Part shown: in pieces, positions 32,897-41,619 of the stretch
Layout of the letters: every line of letters begins with the position of its first letter
Position numbering within the stretch: position 1 is the stretch's first letter
Assembly (NCBI GenBank): GCA_041393395.1
Contig: JAWKKG010000002.1
Location: 186,001 to 250,000, forward strand
DNA from: JAGQIB01 sp041393395
GTDB taxonomy: Bacteria > ARS69
Direction: 5' to 3'
Length of the DNA: 64,000 nt
Translations under genes and position numbers: made by a program
Notes under the pieces: model-generated
The model's input: only the letters and a program-made list of their open reading frames with translations
Databases searched by the model: none
Told to the model about the DNA's origin: nothing

Positions 32897-33658
32897 TCAG
32901 GGACCGGATTCGGGGGTGCGGATTTCCGACGGAAGGTCTCCGAGGCGGAAGCGGTCGGTCTCGACCCGATGGATCGTGTCGCCGAAGCCGGAGAGGTCGA
33001 CGAGGAAGCCGAAAATGGCCCCTGCGAGCCCTTCTCCCTCGGGCACTTCTTCCCCGGGCTCGGGGTCCGGCCGGTCGCCCTCGCGGATCCGGCCGCGAAT
33101 CCAGCCGTCGATCTCCCGGAACTCCTCCAGAGTGATCGGCTGGATCGCGACCTCGACGATCGCGAAATACCGGTGGCGCGGCTCGAGATCCCAGCGCGGG
33201 TAGATCTCGATCGTGCGGGGGAAGAGCTCGTCCAGAAGCTCCGACAGGCGGTCGAAACCCTCCTCGCGCAGCCGCGGGCCCGGGTGGATCAGGAGGAATC
33301 TCCGATCGCCGGGGTCCCAGGTGATCCGCCAGGTCTCCACCCGGGCGTCGATCTGCTTGTCGAACCAGGACCGTCGGTCCCGCCAGACCTCTATCTTGAG
33401 CCGGACGGTGATCGGGAGGCCGTTCTCCACGGAGCGGCGGGTCTCGGGATCCAGCACTTCGGCGAGCCCCAGATCTCCGACGACCGTCCCCCGTTCGATC
33501 CGCAGATGATCGAGGGTGAGCTCCGCCGCCGCGGCCGGGGAATGCCCGAGCAGCCCGGCGACGAGCGTCGCGACGCCGCCGAGCAGGCCGCGGGCCGACG
33601 CCCATCGTCGCGGGAGGATCCGGGGTTTCGCGAGAAGACCGTACACGCGGCGCAGCAT
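32897..33658 (-). CDS. DUF4390 domain protein, exported
   Basis: 253 residues. The N-terminal 44 contain basic residues and a hydrophobic segment GLLGGVATLVAGLLGHSPAAA, a signal peptide or signal anchor. The body matches DUF4390: GLPITVRLKIEVWRDRRSWFD followed by a beta-rich domain with TIEIYPRWDLE and a C-terminal acidic loop. In proteobacteria DUF4390 genes commonly sit next to ntrY/ntrX. Here an ntrYX pair exists in the window but about 10 kb away, so the link is only suggestive. No good ribosome site is seen before the ATG. Function unknown; a periplasmic role is likely. Confidence 0.75.
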   Translation of the reverse strand: MLRRVYGLLAKPRILPRRWASARGLLGGVATLVAGLLGHSPAAAAELTLDHLRIERGTVVGDLGLAEVLDPETRRSVENGLPITVRLKIEVWRDRRSWFDKQIDARVETWRITWDPGDRRFLLIHPGPRLREEGFDRLSELLDELFPRTIEIYPRWDLEPRHRYFAIVEVAIQPITLEEFREIDGWIRGRIREGDRPDPEPGEEVPEGEGLAGAIFGFLVDLSGFGDTIHRVETDRFRLGDLPSEIRTPESGP

Positions 33659-33797
33659 ACAACGGGCGGGCGTACCCCGCGCGCGGCCACGGCAGGCCCT
33701 GGACTGGCGCGGGCGACCTCTTCATACTGGATCCGTCGATCGGAGGAGCCGGCCCTGAGCCCGTTCTCGACCGCCGGAGCGAGCGTCCTTGCAGAAT

Positions 33798-33815
33798 CTT
33801 CACGTTTCCTTCACG
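33798..33815 (+). promoter_or_regulatory. Candidate PHO box upstream of phoB
   Basis: Two exact copies of CTTCACG at 33798-33804 and 33809-33815, an 11-base period with a four-base spacer TTTC. The same arrangement is found before pstS and, in CTTCATC form, before the porin gene. Direct 7-mers at 11-base spacing are the layout of PhoB/PhoP sites in well-studied bacteria. It would give phoB autoregulation. Confidence 0.65.
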
Positions 33816-33923
33816 ACGTCGGCCGGGACCCGGCGACACGATGCATCCGTTGCGGTGCGTGCGCGCCGAGGGTCGACGGGACCCCGCGCCACGGCCGGAT
33901 CGGCCCCGCCGCCCGGAGGAACC

Positions 33924-34619
33924 ATGAACAAGGAGACCATCCTCGTCGTCGAGGATGAGCCGGACATCGCGGAGATCATCGAGTACAACCTCGCCCGCGA
34001 GGGGTACCGGGTTCGTGTGATCGACGACGGAGAGACGGCGCTCGATCGCATCCTTCGCGACTCGCCGGATCTCGTACTGCTGGATCTGATGCTGCCGGGC
34101 CTCGACGGTCTCGAGCTGTGTCGCCGTCTGAAGGAGGATCCGGTCACTCGCCCGATTCCCGTCATCATGGTGACGGCGAAGGGCGAGGAGAGCGACGTCG
34201 TGCTCGGGCTCGGAATGGGCGCCGACGACTACGTGGCGAAGCCGTTCAGTCCGCGCGAGCTGACGGCGCGGGTGCGCGCGGTGCTGCGTCGCGGCCGCGT
34301 CAAATCGGCCGGGGACCCGCGCGAGCGCGTCATCCTCGGAGATGTGGTCGTGGACGCCGGACGCCACGAGGTTCTCGCGGGCGGCGAACCGGTCCGCCTC
34401 ACGGCGACGGAGTTCCGCCTGCTGCACGTCTTGGCCGGGCATCCGGGCCGGACGTTCACGCGAGATCAGCTTCTCTCGCGCGTGATCGGGGAGAGCGTCG
34501 CGGTCACGGACCGGAACATCGACGTGCACGTGCGGATGATCCGGAAGAAGCTCGGCCCGCGCCGCGAGCTCATCGAGACCGTGCGTGGCGTCGGCTATCG
34601 CTGCCGCGACGATCTCTAG
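33924..34619 (+). CDS. phoB: Phosphate response regulator PhoB
   Basis: 231 residues, OmpR/PhoB class. The receiver domain (1-120) has the acidic pair VVEDEPDIAE, the phosphoacceptor Asp in LVLLDLMLPG, and the VTAKGEESDV and AKPFSPRELTAR signatures. The DNA-binding winged helix covers about 135-230 and ends with IETVRGVGYR. GGAGGA precedes the ATG at 33924, so the in-frame extension back to 33789 is not used. The kinase phoR follows 31 bases later, then porin and pst genes, which identifies the pathway. A repeat pair like its own target sites stands 109 bases upstream. Confidence 0.93.
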   Translation: MNKETILVVEDEPDIAEIIEYNLAREGYRVRVIDDGETALDRILRDSPDLVLLDLMLPGLDGLELCRRLKEDPVTRPIPVIMVTAKGEESDVVLGLGMGADDYVAKPFSPRELTARVRAVLRRGRVKSAGDPRERVILGDVVVDAGRHEVLAGGEPVRLTATEFRLLHVLAGHPGRTFTRDQLLSRVIGESVAVTDRNIDVHVRMIRKKLGPRRELIETVRGVGYRCRDDL

Positions 34620-34650
34620 ATCGCGCCGCCCCGGGGAGAACGACCCGTCG

Positions 34651-36459
34651 ATGTTCGGTTCCCGTTTCTTCTGGAAGATCTACACGGGAACGATCGCCGT
34701 CATTCTCCTGACGGCCGTCATCATCGGCGTGACCGTCGGTCAGCGGCTGCAGAACGACATTCTCGAGAATCTTCGTCAGCGCCTGAACGAGGGCGCGACT
34801 CTCGTGCGCGAACTGCTCGCCGAGGGGATGGCCCCCGACGCGCATCTCGCCGAGATGCTCCCGCGCCTCCGGGAAAGCACGGGGATCCGGTACACCGTCG
34901 TGGGAAGCGACGGTACCGTGCTGCTCGACTCCGATCGCGACCCCTCCACGCTCGAGAATCACGCGGATCGTCCGGAACTTCGAGAAGCCGCGGATACGGG
35001 GGAAGGTTTCGCGATCCGCTACAGCGACACGCTGCAAAAGCGAATGATGTACGTGGCGCTCGCGGTGCCGCCCGGGTCGGAAGCCGCCTGGGTGCGCGCG
35101 TCGGTCCCGCTCGGCGACCTCGAATCGCGGCTCGCCGAGTTCCGGCGCAACGTGGCCCTCGCGGTCGGAACGGCGTCGGTCGTCGCGCTGCTGTTCGGGT
35201 TGCTGGTCGCCCGCGCCGTGACGCGACCGCTCGTGGAAATGAGCCAGGCGGCGAGGGGGATCGCTGCCGGCGATCTCGCGCGTCGAATCCACGTGGAATC
35301 GCGCGACGAGGTCGGCGGCCTCGCCCGATCGTTCAATCTGATGACGGGGCAACTCCAGGAACGACTCGAGGCGCTGACGGAGGATCGCAACAAGCTCCAG
35401 GCCGTTCTCGGTGGCATGGTCGAGGGCGTGGTCGCGGTGGACCCGGAGGAGCGGATCCTCCACCTGAATCGAGCGGCGGCACGCCTGCTGGGGGCGGATG
35501 AGCGCACCGCGGTGGGGCGCCCGCTCCGGAGCGTCTCCCGGGTGCGCGAGGTCGCGGACGCGGTGCGCGAGGCGATCGACAGCGGCGTCGATCGGCGGCG
35601 CGAGATCCACCTGTCGTCTTTCCCGCAGGAACTCGTGCTCGAGATCCACTCCGCTCCGATCGCCTCCTCCGGAGGCGCGGCGGGCGGCGCGGTGGTCGTG
35701 CTGCACGACGTGACGGAGCTCCGGCGATTGGAGGCGGTCCGCCGCGACTTCGTGGCGAACGTCTCTCACGAACTGAAGACTCCGCTCACCGCCGTCCGTG
35801 GAATCCTCGAGACGGTCCTCGACGATCCCGCGATGCCGGCCGACACCCGCACCCGGTTTCTCCACAAGGTCGACGAGCACTCGCGGCGTCTCGTGCAGAT
35901 CGTCACGGACCTTCTCTCCCTCACGCGGGCGGAGTCGCGGCCCGAGGATCTCCCGCGGGAATCGATGGACTTCCGGGTCCCGCTGCGGGAATCCTGCCGC
36001 GCGCTCGAGACGGCCGCGCGCGAACGGGGCGTCGCGCTTCGTACCGATGTGCCGGACCAGGAGGTGCGCATTCTCGGCGATCGTCCTTCGCTTCGCCTCG
36101 TGACCGACAACCTCGTCGACAACGCCCTGAAGTACACGCCGGCCGGGGGAGAGGTCACCGTCTCGCTCCGCGGGAACGGTCGATTCGCGTGGCTCGAGGT
36201 CCGCGACACCGGGATCGGCATCGCGGCGGAGCACCACGACCGTCTGTTCGAGCGCTTCTACCGGGTGGACGCGGCTCGCTCGCGGGAGCTCGGCGGAACG
36301 GGTCTCGGCCTGTCGATCGTGAAGCACGTCGTGCAGGCGCACGACGGCGACGTTTCGTTCGAGAGCGCGCCCGGGCACGGCACGACCTTCCGTGTCCGCA
36401 TCCCGCTCGCTGCGACGGGACCACGCGATCCTCGCGCGACCTTCGCCTCGTCTTCATGA
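34651..36459 (+). CDS. phoR: Phosphate sensor histidine kinase PhoR-type
   Basis: 602 residues. A first membrane helix is near 8-28 (TGTIAVILLTAVIIGVTVG). A periplasmic sensor-like segment runs to about 165, and a second helix is at about 168-190 (VALAVGTASVVALLFGLLV). A HAMP linker, a PAS domain (MVEGVVAVDPEERILHLNRAA), the HisKA box NVSHELKTPL with His373, and the ATPase domain (DNLVDNALKYT, GTGLGLSIVKH) follow. The larger periplasmic domain than in E. coli PhoR is common outside proteobacteria. A GGGGAGAA site precedes the ATG. It phosphorylates PhoB under phosphate limitation, probably through PhoU and the Pst transporter encoded downstream. Confidence 0.92.
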   Translation: MFGSRFFWKIYTGTIAVILLTAVIIGVTVGQRLQNDILENLRQRLNEGATLVRELLAEGMAPDAHLAEMLPRLRESTGIRYTVVGSDGTVLLDSDRDPSTLENHADRPELREAADTGEGFAIRYSDTLQKRMMYVALAVPPGSEAAWVRASVPLGDLESRLAEFRRNVALAVGTASVVALLFGLLVARAVTRPLVEMSQAARGIAAGDLARRIHVESRDEVGGLARSFNLMTGQLQERLEALTEDRNKLQAVLGGMVEGVVAVDPEERILHLNRAAARLLGADERTAVGRPLRSVSRVREVADAVREAIDSGVDRRREIHLSSFPQELVLEIHSAPIASSGGAAGGAVVVLHDVTELRRLEAVRRDFVANVSHELKTPLTAVRGILETVLDDPAMPADTRTRFLHKVDEHSRRLVQIVTDLLSLTRAESRPEDLPRESMDFRVPLRESCRALETAARERGVALRTDVPDQEVRILGDRPSLRLVTDNLVDNALKYTPAGGEVTVSLRGNGRFAWLEVRDTGIGIAAEHHDRLFERFYRVDAARSRELGGTGLGLSIVKHVVQAHDGDVSFESAPGHGTTFRVRIPLAATGPRDPRATFASSS

Positions 36460-36487
36460 TTCATCCCGTCTTCATCGAATCTTGATC
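36459..36487 (+). promoter_or_regulatory. Candidate PHO box array upstream of the porin gene
   Basis: Three 7-mers at exact 11-base steps: ATTCATC at 36459, CTTCATC at 36470 and CTTGATC at 36481. An extra CTTCATG stands at 36452. The array starts in the phoR stop region and ends 67 bases before the porin start, and gives the porin its own PhoB-dependent promoter by inference. Confidence 0.6.
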
Positions 36488-36553
36488 CCCGCCGGACACT
36501 CTGCGGGCGTTCCGAAGCGGTTTCGGAGCCACATCAGTTCGGGGGATGAGGAA

Positions 36554-37750
36554 TTGACGAAGACGGTTCGCGCGGCAGCTCTCGCCGCGCTGGCGATGTC
36601 GCTGCCTGCCCTGGCGACGGCCGGGGAGCTCGAGGCCGGGTGGAGCAACGGTATCCGCTTCAAGAGCGAGGACGGATCGGTCGCGCTGAAGGTCGGCGGT
36701 CGAGTGCAGACGGACGTGGTGTTCCAGTCCGCGGATGATCAGCTCGAGGCCGACCTCGGGGATCCGTTCCTGGACGGCAACGAGTTCCGGCGCATCCGCT
36801 TCTACTTCGCCGGCGTGATGAACGACGCCATGGAGTTCAAGGCACAGCTCGACTTTGCCGGCGGCCGGGCGAAGGTGAAGGACGTCTGGGTCGGGCTCCG
36901 GAATCTGCCCGGCGTGGGCCAGGTCCTGATCGGCCACATGTACGAGCCGCAGGGTCTCGATGCCCTCACGAGCGACAAGTACAACACCTTCGTCGAGAAG
37001 AGCCTGCCGACGTTCCTGGTCGCCGAGCGCCGGGCCGGCGTGCGGGCCACGAACGAGTTCGGGAAGGTCTGGGCGTCGGCGATGGTATCGCGCAACTCGG
37101 ACGACTTCGGTCATGCGCAGAGCGACGAGTCCTACAACGTGATCGGCCGCCTGGCCGTGGCGCCGGTGAACGAGGACGGCGGTCGCCGACTGCTTCATCT
37201 CGGGGTCTCCGCGAGCCGTCGGAACAAGCCCGGCGAGGTCGAGTACTCCGCCGACGCCGAGAACCATCTCGCGCCCGACTTCGTGAGCACCGGCGCACTG
37301 CCGGCCGACGCCGCGAACGTGATCGGCGTCGAGGGCGCGTTCGGCTACGAGCAGTTCGGGCTCCAGGCCGAGTGGATCCAGAGTCGGATCGAGTCCGCCG
37401 GCGCCTCCGACGCGACGGTGGCCGGGTTCTCGGTGCAGGCGTCGGTCTTCCTCACCGGGGAGCACCGGCCGTACGACACGGACGAGGCCGCGTTCGGACG
37501 CGTGAAGCCGCGCGAGAACTACGACGGCAAGGGCGCCAAGGGAGCGTGGGAGCTCGCGGCGCGCTTCTCGAGTCTGGATCTCGACGATTCCGGAGCGTCG
37601 CTCGCGGGCGGCAAGCTGGACGACATCACGGTCGGTCTGAACTGGTACCTCTCGCCGACGTTCCGCTGGACGGCGAACTGGGTGCACGCCGACCTCGACG
37701 GCTCCGGACAGGGGAATGCGGTCCTCTTCCGGTTCGCCTCGGACTTCTAG
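36554..37750 (+). CDS. Phosphate-selective porin (OprP/OprO family)
   Basis: 398 residues from a TTG at 36554. No in-frame ATG or GTG gives a complete signal peptide, and a purine-rich GATGAGGAA precedes the TTG. The signal peptide (AAALAALAMSLPALATA) is cut after Ala near residue 22. The mature chain is beta-rich with the OprP/OprO pattern: VALKVGGRVQTDVV, FRRIRFYFAGVMNDAMEFKAQLDF (positions about 72-96), VGQVLIGHMYEP and SLPTFL. It ends with the barrel-closing aromatic RFASDF. It should form a trimeric outer-membrane channel for phosphate. Its position between phoR and pstS and the repeats upstream fit a Pho regulon member. Confidence 0.9.
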   Translation: MTKTVRAAALAALAMSLPALATAGELEAGWSNGIRFKSEDGSVALKVGGRVQTDVVFQSADDQLEADLGDPFLDGNEFRRIRFYFAGVMNDAMEFKAQLDFAGGRAKVKDVWVGLRNLPGVGQVLIGHMYEPQGLDALTSDKYNTFVEKSLPTFLVAERRAGVRATNEFGKVWASAMVSRNSDDFGHAQSDESYNVIGRLAVAPVNEDGGRRLLHLGVSASRRNKPGEVEYSADAENHLAPDFVSTGALPADAANVIGVEGAFGYEQFGLQAEWIQSRIESAGASDATVAGFSVQASVFLTGEHRPYDTDEAAFGRVKPRENYDGKGAKGAWELAARFSSLDLDDSGASLAGGKLDDITVGLNWYLSPTFRWTANWVHADLDGSGQGNAVLFRFASDF

Positions 37751-37761
37751 GGGGGCCGACC

Positions 37762-37792
37762 GGCGCCCGGGGCAGGATTGCCCCGCGGCGCC
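37762..37792 (+). terminator. Hairpin after the porin gene
   Basis: GGCGC (37762-37766) pairs with GCGCC (37788-37792), and CGGGGCA (37768-37774) with TGCCCCG (37779-37785), with a small internal loop. There is no U-tract. It may separate porin and pst transcripts. Confidence 0.45.
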
Positions 37793-37843
37793 GAGATGGC
37801 ACCAGAGGTCCCGGAGGGGCCCGATCGCGGATCCTCGCAGGTT

Positions 37844-37861
37844 CTTCACGAAACCTTCACG
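37844..37861 (+). promoter_or_regulatory. Candidate PHO box upstream of pstS
   Basis: Two exact CTTCACG copies at 37844-37850 and 37855-37861, period 11, spacer AAAC. A weaker CTCGCAG sits one further period upstream at 37833. It is 115 bases before the pstS ATG and identical in core to the phoB site. Confidence 0.7.
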
Positions 37862-37975
37862 AACGCGCGGTAAATGAAGAGCGAGCCTCGGCGAAAGCTC
37901 CGCGGGGATCCCCGGATGCGGGACTCACCCCGGGGACGAGGCGGACTCTCCGCGGAACCAAGGAGACTACGACTG

Positions 37976-38959
37976 ATGCGAAAGATGATTCTGGGACTCG
38001 CCCTGTGCCTCGTCGGCGGATCGATGCTGATCGCGGCCGGGGGCAAGATGAAGGGCAACGTCCGTGTCGACGGCTCGAGCACGGTCTTCCCGATCACGGA
38101 AGCGGTCGCCGAGGAGTTCCGGAGCGTGGCCCCGAAGGTCCGTGTCACGGTGGGCATTTCCGGCACGGGTGGCGGCTTCAAGAAGTTCACGGTCGGTGAG
38201 ACGGACATCAACGATGCGTCCCGTCCGATCAAGGACAAGGAGCAGTCGGTCGCGGCCGAGAACGGGATCGAGTACATCGAGCTCCCCGTGGCGTACGACG
38301 GCCTGTCCGTCGTCATCAATCCGGCGAACGACTTCGTGGATCACCTCTCGATCGCCGAGCTCAACGAGCTCTGGAAGCCCGAGAGCCAGGTGAAGACGTG
38401 GAAGGACCTGCGTCCCGAGTGGCCGGATCGCGAGATCAAGCTGTACGGCCCCGGCGTGGACTCCGGCACGTTCGACTACTTCACGGAGACGGTGAACGGC
38501 AAGTCGCAGGTCTGCCGCTCCGACTTCACCGCGAGCGAGGACGACAACGTGCTCGTGCAGGGGATCGAAGGGGACAAGGATGCGCTCGGCTTCTTCGGTT
38601 TCGCGTACTACCTCGAGAACAAGGACCAGCTGAAGGTCGTGCCGATCGACGGCGGGAACGGTCCCGTGGCGCCCAGCGTCACGACGATCAACGACGGCAC
38701 CTACGCGCCGCTCTCGCGTCCGATCTTCATCTACATCGCGAAGGCGGCGTCGGAGCGACCGGAAGTTCGCGCGTTCGTGGACTTCTACCTCGACAACGCC
38801 CCGCAGCTCGTGTCCGAGGTCGGGTACGTGGCGCTGCCGGACGCCGTGTACGACGCCGCGAAGGCGCGGTTCGCCGCGGGCGTCACCGGCACGGTTTACG
38901 GTGAAGGCTCGAAGGGCAAGTCCCTCGAGGCCCTGTTCGCTCCCGCGAATCGCACGTGA
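37976..38959 (+). CDS. pstS: Phosphate-binding protein PstS
   Basis: 327 residues from the ATG at 37976, preceded by AGGAG. A signal peptide occupies about 1-22 (MILGLALCLVGGSMLIAAG). The phosphate-binding motifs are VDGSSTVFPITEAVAEEF, SGTGGGF and DINDASRPIK near the N terminus, and GPGVDSGTFDYF in the second lobe. GDKDALGFFGFAYY is another PstS signature. It is the periplasmic receptor of the high-affinity Pst transporter. Its stop overlaps the pstC start by four bases. Confidence 0.95.
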   Translation: MRKMILGLALCLVGGSMLIAAGGKMKGNVRVDGSSTVFPITEAVAEEFRSVAPKVRVTVGISGTGGGFKKFTVGETDINDASRPIKDKEQSVAAENGIEYIELPVAYDGLSVVINPANDFVDHLSIAELNELWKPESQVKTWKDLRPEWPDREIKLYGPGVDSGTFDYFTETVNGKSQVCRSDFTASEDDNVLVQGIEGDKDALGFFGFAYYLENKDQLKVVPIDGGNGPVAPSVTTINDGTYAPLSRPIFIYIAKAASERPEVRAFVDFYLDNAPQLVSEVGYVALPDAVYDAAKARFAAGVTGTVYGEGSKGKSLEALFAPANRT

Positions 38960-39888
38960 ACGGCCCCGCTCTCGCGGAGAGGGTGACGCCCGCGTCGCTC
39001 TTCCGACAGAGCATCGACTGGAAGGAGCTCGCCGTTCGCGGCGGGCTCCTCCTTTGCGCTTCGATCTCCGTCCTCACCACGATCGGCATCGTGGTGGTCC
39101 TCGCGACGGAGTCGTTCGGCTTCTTCCGCCACGTCGCCGTGCACGACTTCCTGCTCGGGACGCGGTGGGCGCCGCTGCTCGAGCCGCGATCGTTCGGCGT
39201 GCTCCCGCTCGTGTCCGGCACGATGATCGTGGTGGTGGGATCGGCTGTCGTCGCCGTGCCCACCGGCCTCGCGACGGCGATCTACCTGAGCGAGTATGCG
39301 TCGCCGCGATTCCGGAGCATCGTGAAGCCGGTGCTCGAGATCCTGGCCGGCATTCCCACCGTGGTGTACGGGTACTTCGCGCTGACCACCATCACGCCCG
39401 CACTGCGCGCGATCTTCCCGGCGACCGAGGTCTTCAACGCGGCGAGCGCCGCCATCGTCGTGGGAGTGATGATCCTGCCGATGATCGCCTCGCTCTGCGA
39501 GGATGCACTGTCCTCGGTGCCTCGCGCGCAGCGAGAGGCGGGCTTCGCGCTCGGGGCCACGCGCGGCGAGGTCGCGACCCAGATCGTCGTTCCGGCCGCC
39601 GCCTCCGGAGTGGTTGCCTCCTTCGTGCTCGCGCTGTCGCGGGCAATCGGCGAGACGATGGCCGTGACGCTGGCCGCCGGCGCGACGCCGAGGTTCTCGC
39701 TCAATCTGCTCGAGAGCATCCAGACGATGACCGCCTACATCGTGCAGGTGAGCCTCGGCGACACGCCGGCGCACACCGTGGAGTACCAGACGATCTTCGC
39801 GGTCGGCGCGCTCCTGTTCCTGATCACGCTCGGGCTGAACGTGCTGGCGCACCGGTTCCTGCGCGGAATCCACCGGATCGGAGAGTGA
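38956..39888 (+). CDS. pstC: Phosphate ABC transporter permease PstC
   Basis: 310 residues with six membrane helices. N-terminal helix SISVLTTIGIVVVLA. The permease core has LVSGTMIVVVGSAVVAVPTG, EILAGIPTVVYGYFAL and the EAA loop with EAGFALGATRGEV, then ALSRAIGETMAVTLAAG. The last two identify PstC rather than PstA. GTG start overlaps pstS by four bases. It forms the membrane channel with PstA. Confidence 0.95.
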   Translation: MNGPALAERVTPASLFRQSIDWKELAVRGGLLLCASISVLTTIGIVVVLATESFGFFRHVAVHDFLLGTRWAPLLEPRSFGVLPLVSGTMIVVVGSAVVAVPTGLATAIYLSEYASPRFRSIVKPVLEILAGIPTVVYGYFALTTITPALRAIFPATEVFNAASAAIVVGVMILPMIASLCEDALSSVPRAQREAGFALGATRGEVATQIVVPAAASGVVASFVLALSRAIGETMAVTLAAGATPRFSLNLLESIQTMTAYIVQVSLGDTPAHTVEYQTIFAVGALLFLITLGLNVLAHRFLRGIHRIGE

Positions 39889-39889
39889 C

Positions 39890-40768
39890 GTGAGCCTTCT
39901 GGGACACGGATCCGAGGCGCTGCGCGCGCGTCATCGCAAGGCCGCGTTCTTCCGCCTGTTCTGCGCGGCCATGACCGCGTTCGGAATGGTCGTGCTCGTG
40001 GTGCTCCTCACGCGGATCTGGCGGGAGGGGCACGCCTGGCTCGACTGGCAGTTCCTCTCCAGCTTTCCGAGCCGCAAGCCGGAACTCGCGGGCATCCTTT
40101 CCGCCCTGGCCGGGACGGCCTGGCTCGTGGTGCTCACCGCGCTCGTGTCCGTACCGCTCGGCGTGGGCTCCGCCGTCTACCTGGAGGAGTACGCCCCGAA
40201 CAATCGCTGGACGCGATTCCTCGAGGTGAACCTCGCGAACCTCGCCGGCGTGCCGTCCATCATCTACGGCATCCTCGGACTCGCGGTCTTCGTCCGCTGG
40301 TTCGGCCTGGGTCGCAGCCTGCTGGCGGGATCCCTCACGCTGTCCCTGCTCGTGCTGCCCGTGATCATCGTGGCCTCGCGGGAGGCCATCCGCACGGTGC
40401 CGGCCTCGTTCCGGCATGCCGCGTACGCGCTCGGCGCGACACGTCGGCAGGCGGTCGTCCACCACGTGCTGCCGGCGGCGATCCCCGGGATCCTCACCGG
40501 CGTGATCCTGGCGCTCTCTCGCGCCATCGGCGAAACGGCGCCTCTGGTCGTCGTGGGCGCATTCGGATACGTCGCGTTCGTTCCCGCCGGAGTCCTGGAC
40601 GACTTCACGGCGCTTCCGATCCAGATCTACAACTGGACGGCTCGCCCCCAGGAGGAGTTTCATGCACTGGCGGCCGCCGGTATCCTGGTCCTTCTCGCGG
40701 TTCTCATGCTGATGAACGCGACGGCGGTCTGGATCCGGCAGCGCGCCCGGAGGAATCGACCTTGGTAG
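39890..40768 (+). CDS. pstA: Phosphate ABC transporter permease PstA
   Basis: 292 residues, six membrane helices. Landmarks are GTAWLVVLTALVSVPLGVGSAVYLEEYAP (cited by position 80-108), NLANLAGVPSIIYGILGLAVF, the EAA loop with HAAYALGATRRQA, and LALSRAIGETAPLVVVGA. The LEEYAP and GETAPL motifs are typical of PstA. GTG start lies two bases from the pstC stop; pstB overlaps its end by seven bases. Confidence 0.94.
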   Translation: MSLLGHGSEALRARHRKAAFFRLFCAAMTAFGMVVLVVLLTRIWREGHAWLDWQFLSSFPSRKPELAGILSALAGTAWLVVLTALVSVPLGVGSAVYLEEYAPNNRWTRFLEVNLANLAGVPSIIYGILGLAVFVRWFGLGRSLLAGSLTLSLLVLPVIIVASREAIRTVPASFRHAAYALGATRRQAVVHHVLPAAIPGILTGVILALSRAIGETAPLVVVGAFGYVAFVPAGVLDDFTALPIQIYNWTARPQEEFHALAAAGILVLLAVLMLMNATAVWIRQRARRNRPW

Positions 40769-41601
40769 CCGCGCACGATGCGCCGCTCGTTCCGCGGCCA
40801 CGGCCGGAGATCGAGCGGACGGAAGGAAGGGCAGAGACGGTGGCCGCGACGCCGGTACTGGAAGCGAAGGGCGTTTCGATCGCCTACGGCGAAAAGGTGG
40901 CCGTGCGCGAGGTATCGCTCCAGTTCCTCGAGAACCGCATCACGGCGATCATCGGACCGTCCGGCTGCGGCAAGAGCACGCTCCTGCGCGCGTTCAATCG
41001 CATGAACGAGCTCATCGGCGACGTGCGCACCAGCGGGAACTTCCTGTACCGCGGCGAGGACATCTACAGCCGCGACGTCGACCCCGTGCAGGTGCGTCGT
41101 CGCATCGGGATGGTGTTCCAGAAGCCGAATCCGTTCCCGCGGTCGATCTTCCAGAACGTCGCGTGGGGACCGGCCATCAACGGCCTGGCCCTGAAGTCCG
41201 AGCTGCCGGCGCGCGTCGAGGAGGCGCTGCGCATGGCCGCACTGTGGGACGAGGTCAAGGATCGCCTCGACGACAGCGGCTTCTCCCTGTCGGGCGGACA
41301 GCAGCAGCGCCTGTGCATCGCGCGAACGCTCGCCATGGAGCCCGACGTGATCCTGCTCGACGAGCCCGCCTCCGCCCTGGATCCCGTGTCCACGGCGGCG
41401 ATCGAGGATCTCCTGTTCGAGCTGAAGAAGCGGTACACGATCGTGATCGTGACGCACAACATGCAACAGGCGGCCCGCGTGTCCGACTTCACGGCATTCC
41501 TGGAGTCCGGAAAACTGGTCGAGTTCGGGGAAACGGACCAGGTGTTCACGCGACCGCGGCAAAAGCGCACCGAGGACTACGTCACCGGTCGTTTCGGATA
41601 A
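40762..41601 (+). CDS. pstB: Phosphate ABC transporter ATPase PstB
   Basis: 279 residues from a TTG at 40762 with GGAGGA upstream. A GTG at 40840 is a shorter option. Walker A is GPSGCGKST at 65-73 and the signature is LSGGQQQR. Walker B is DVILLDEPASALDP and the switch His is in VTHNMQQA. FQKPNPFP is diagnostic for PstB. The N-terminal 30 residues are Pro/Arg-rich and unconserved. It drives phosphate import through PstCA. Confidence 0.95.
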   Translation: MVAAHDAPLVPRPRPEIERTEGRAETVAATPVLEAKGVSIAYGEKVAVREVSLQFLENRITAIIGPSGCGKSTLLRAFNRMNELIGDVRTSGNFLYRGEDIYSRDVDPVQVRRRIGMVFQKPNPFPRSIFQNVAWGPAINGLALKSELPARVEEALRMAALWDEVKDRLDDSGFSLSGGQQQRLCIARTLAMEPDVILLDEPASALDPVSTAAIEDLLFELKKRYTIVIVTHNMQQAARVSDFTAFLESGKLVEFGETDQVFTRPRQKRTEDYVTGRFG

Positions 41602-41619
41602 AGCCCCGGAAGGGAGCTC

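Noticed and set aside
29946..33203. A 1085-codon plus-strand open frame
   Set aside because: Antisense to the GYF-TPR gene; Arg-rich without recognisable domains.
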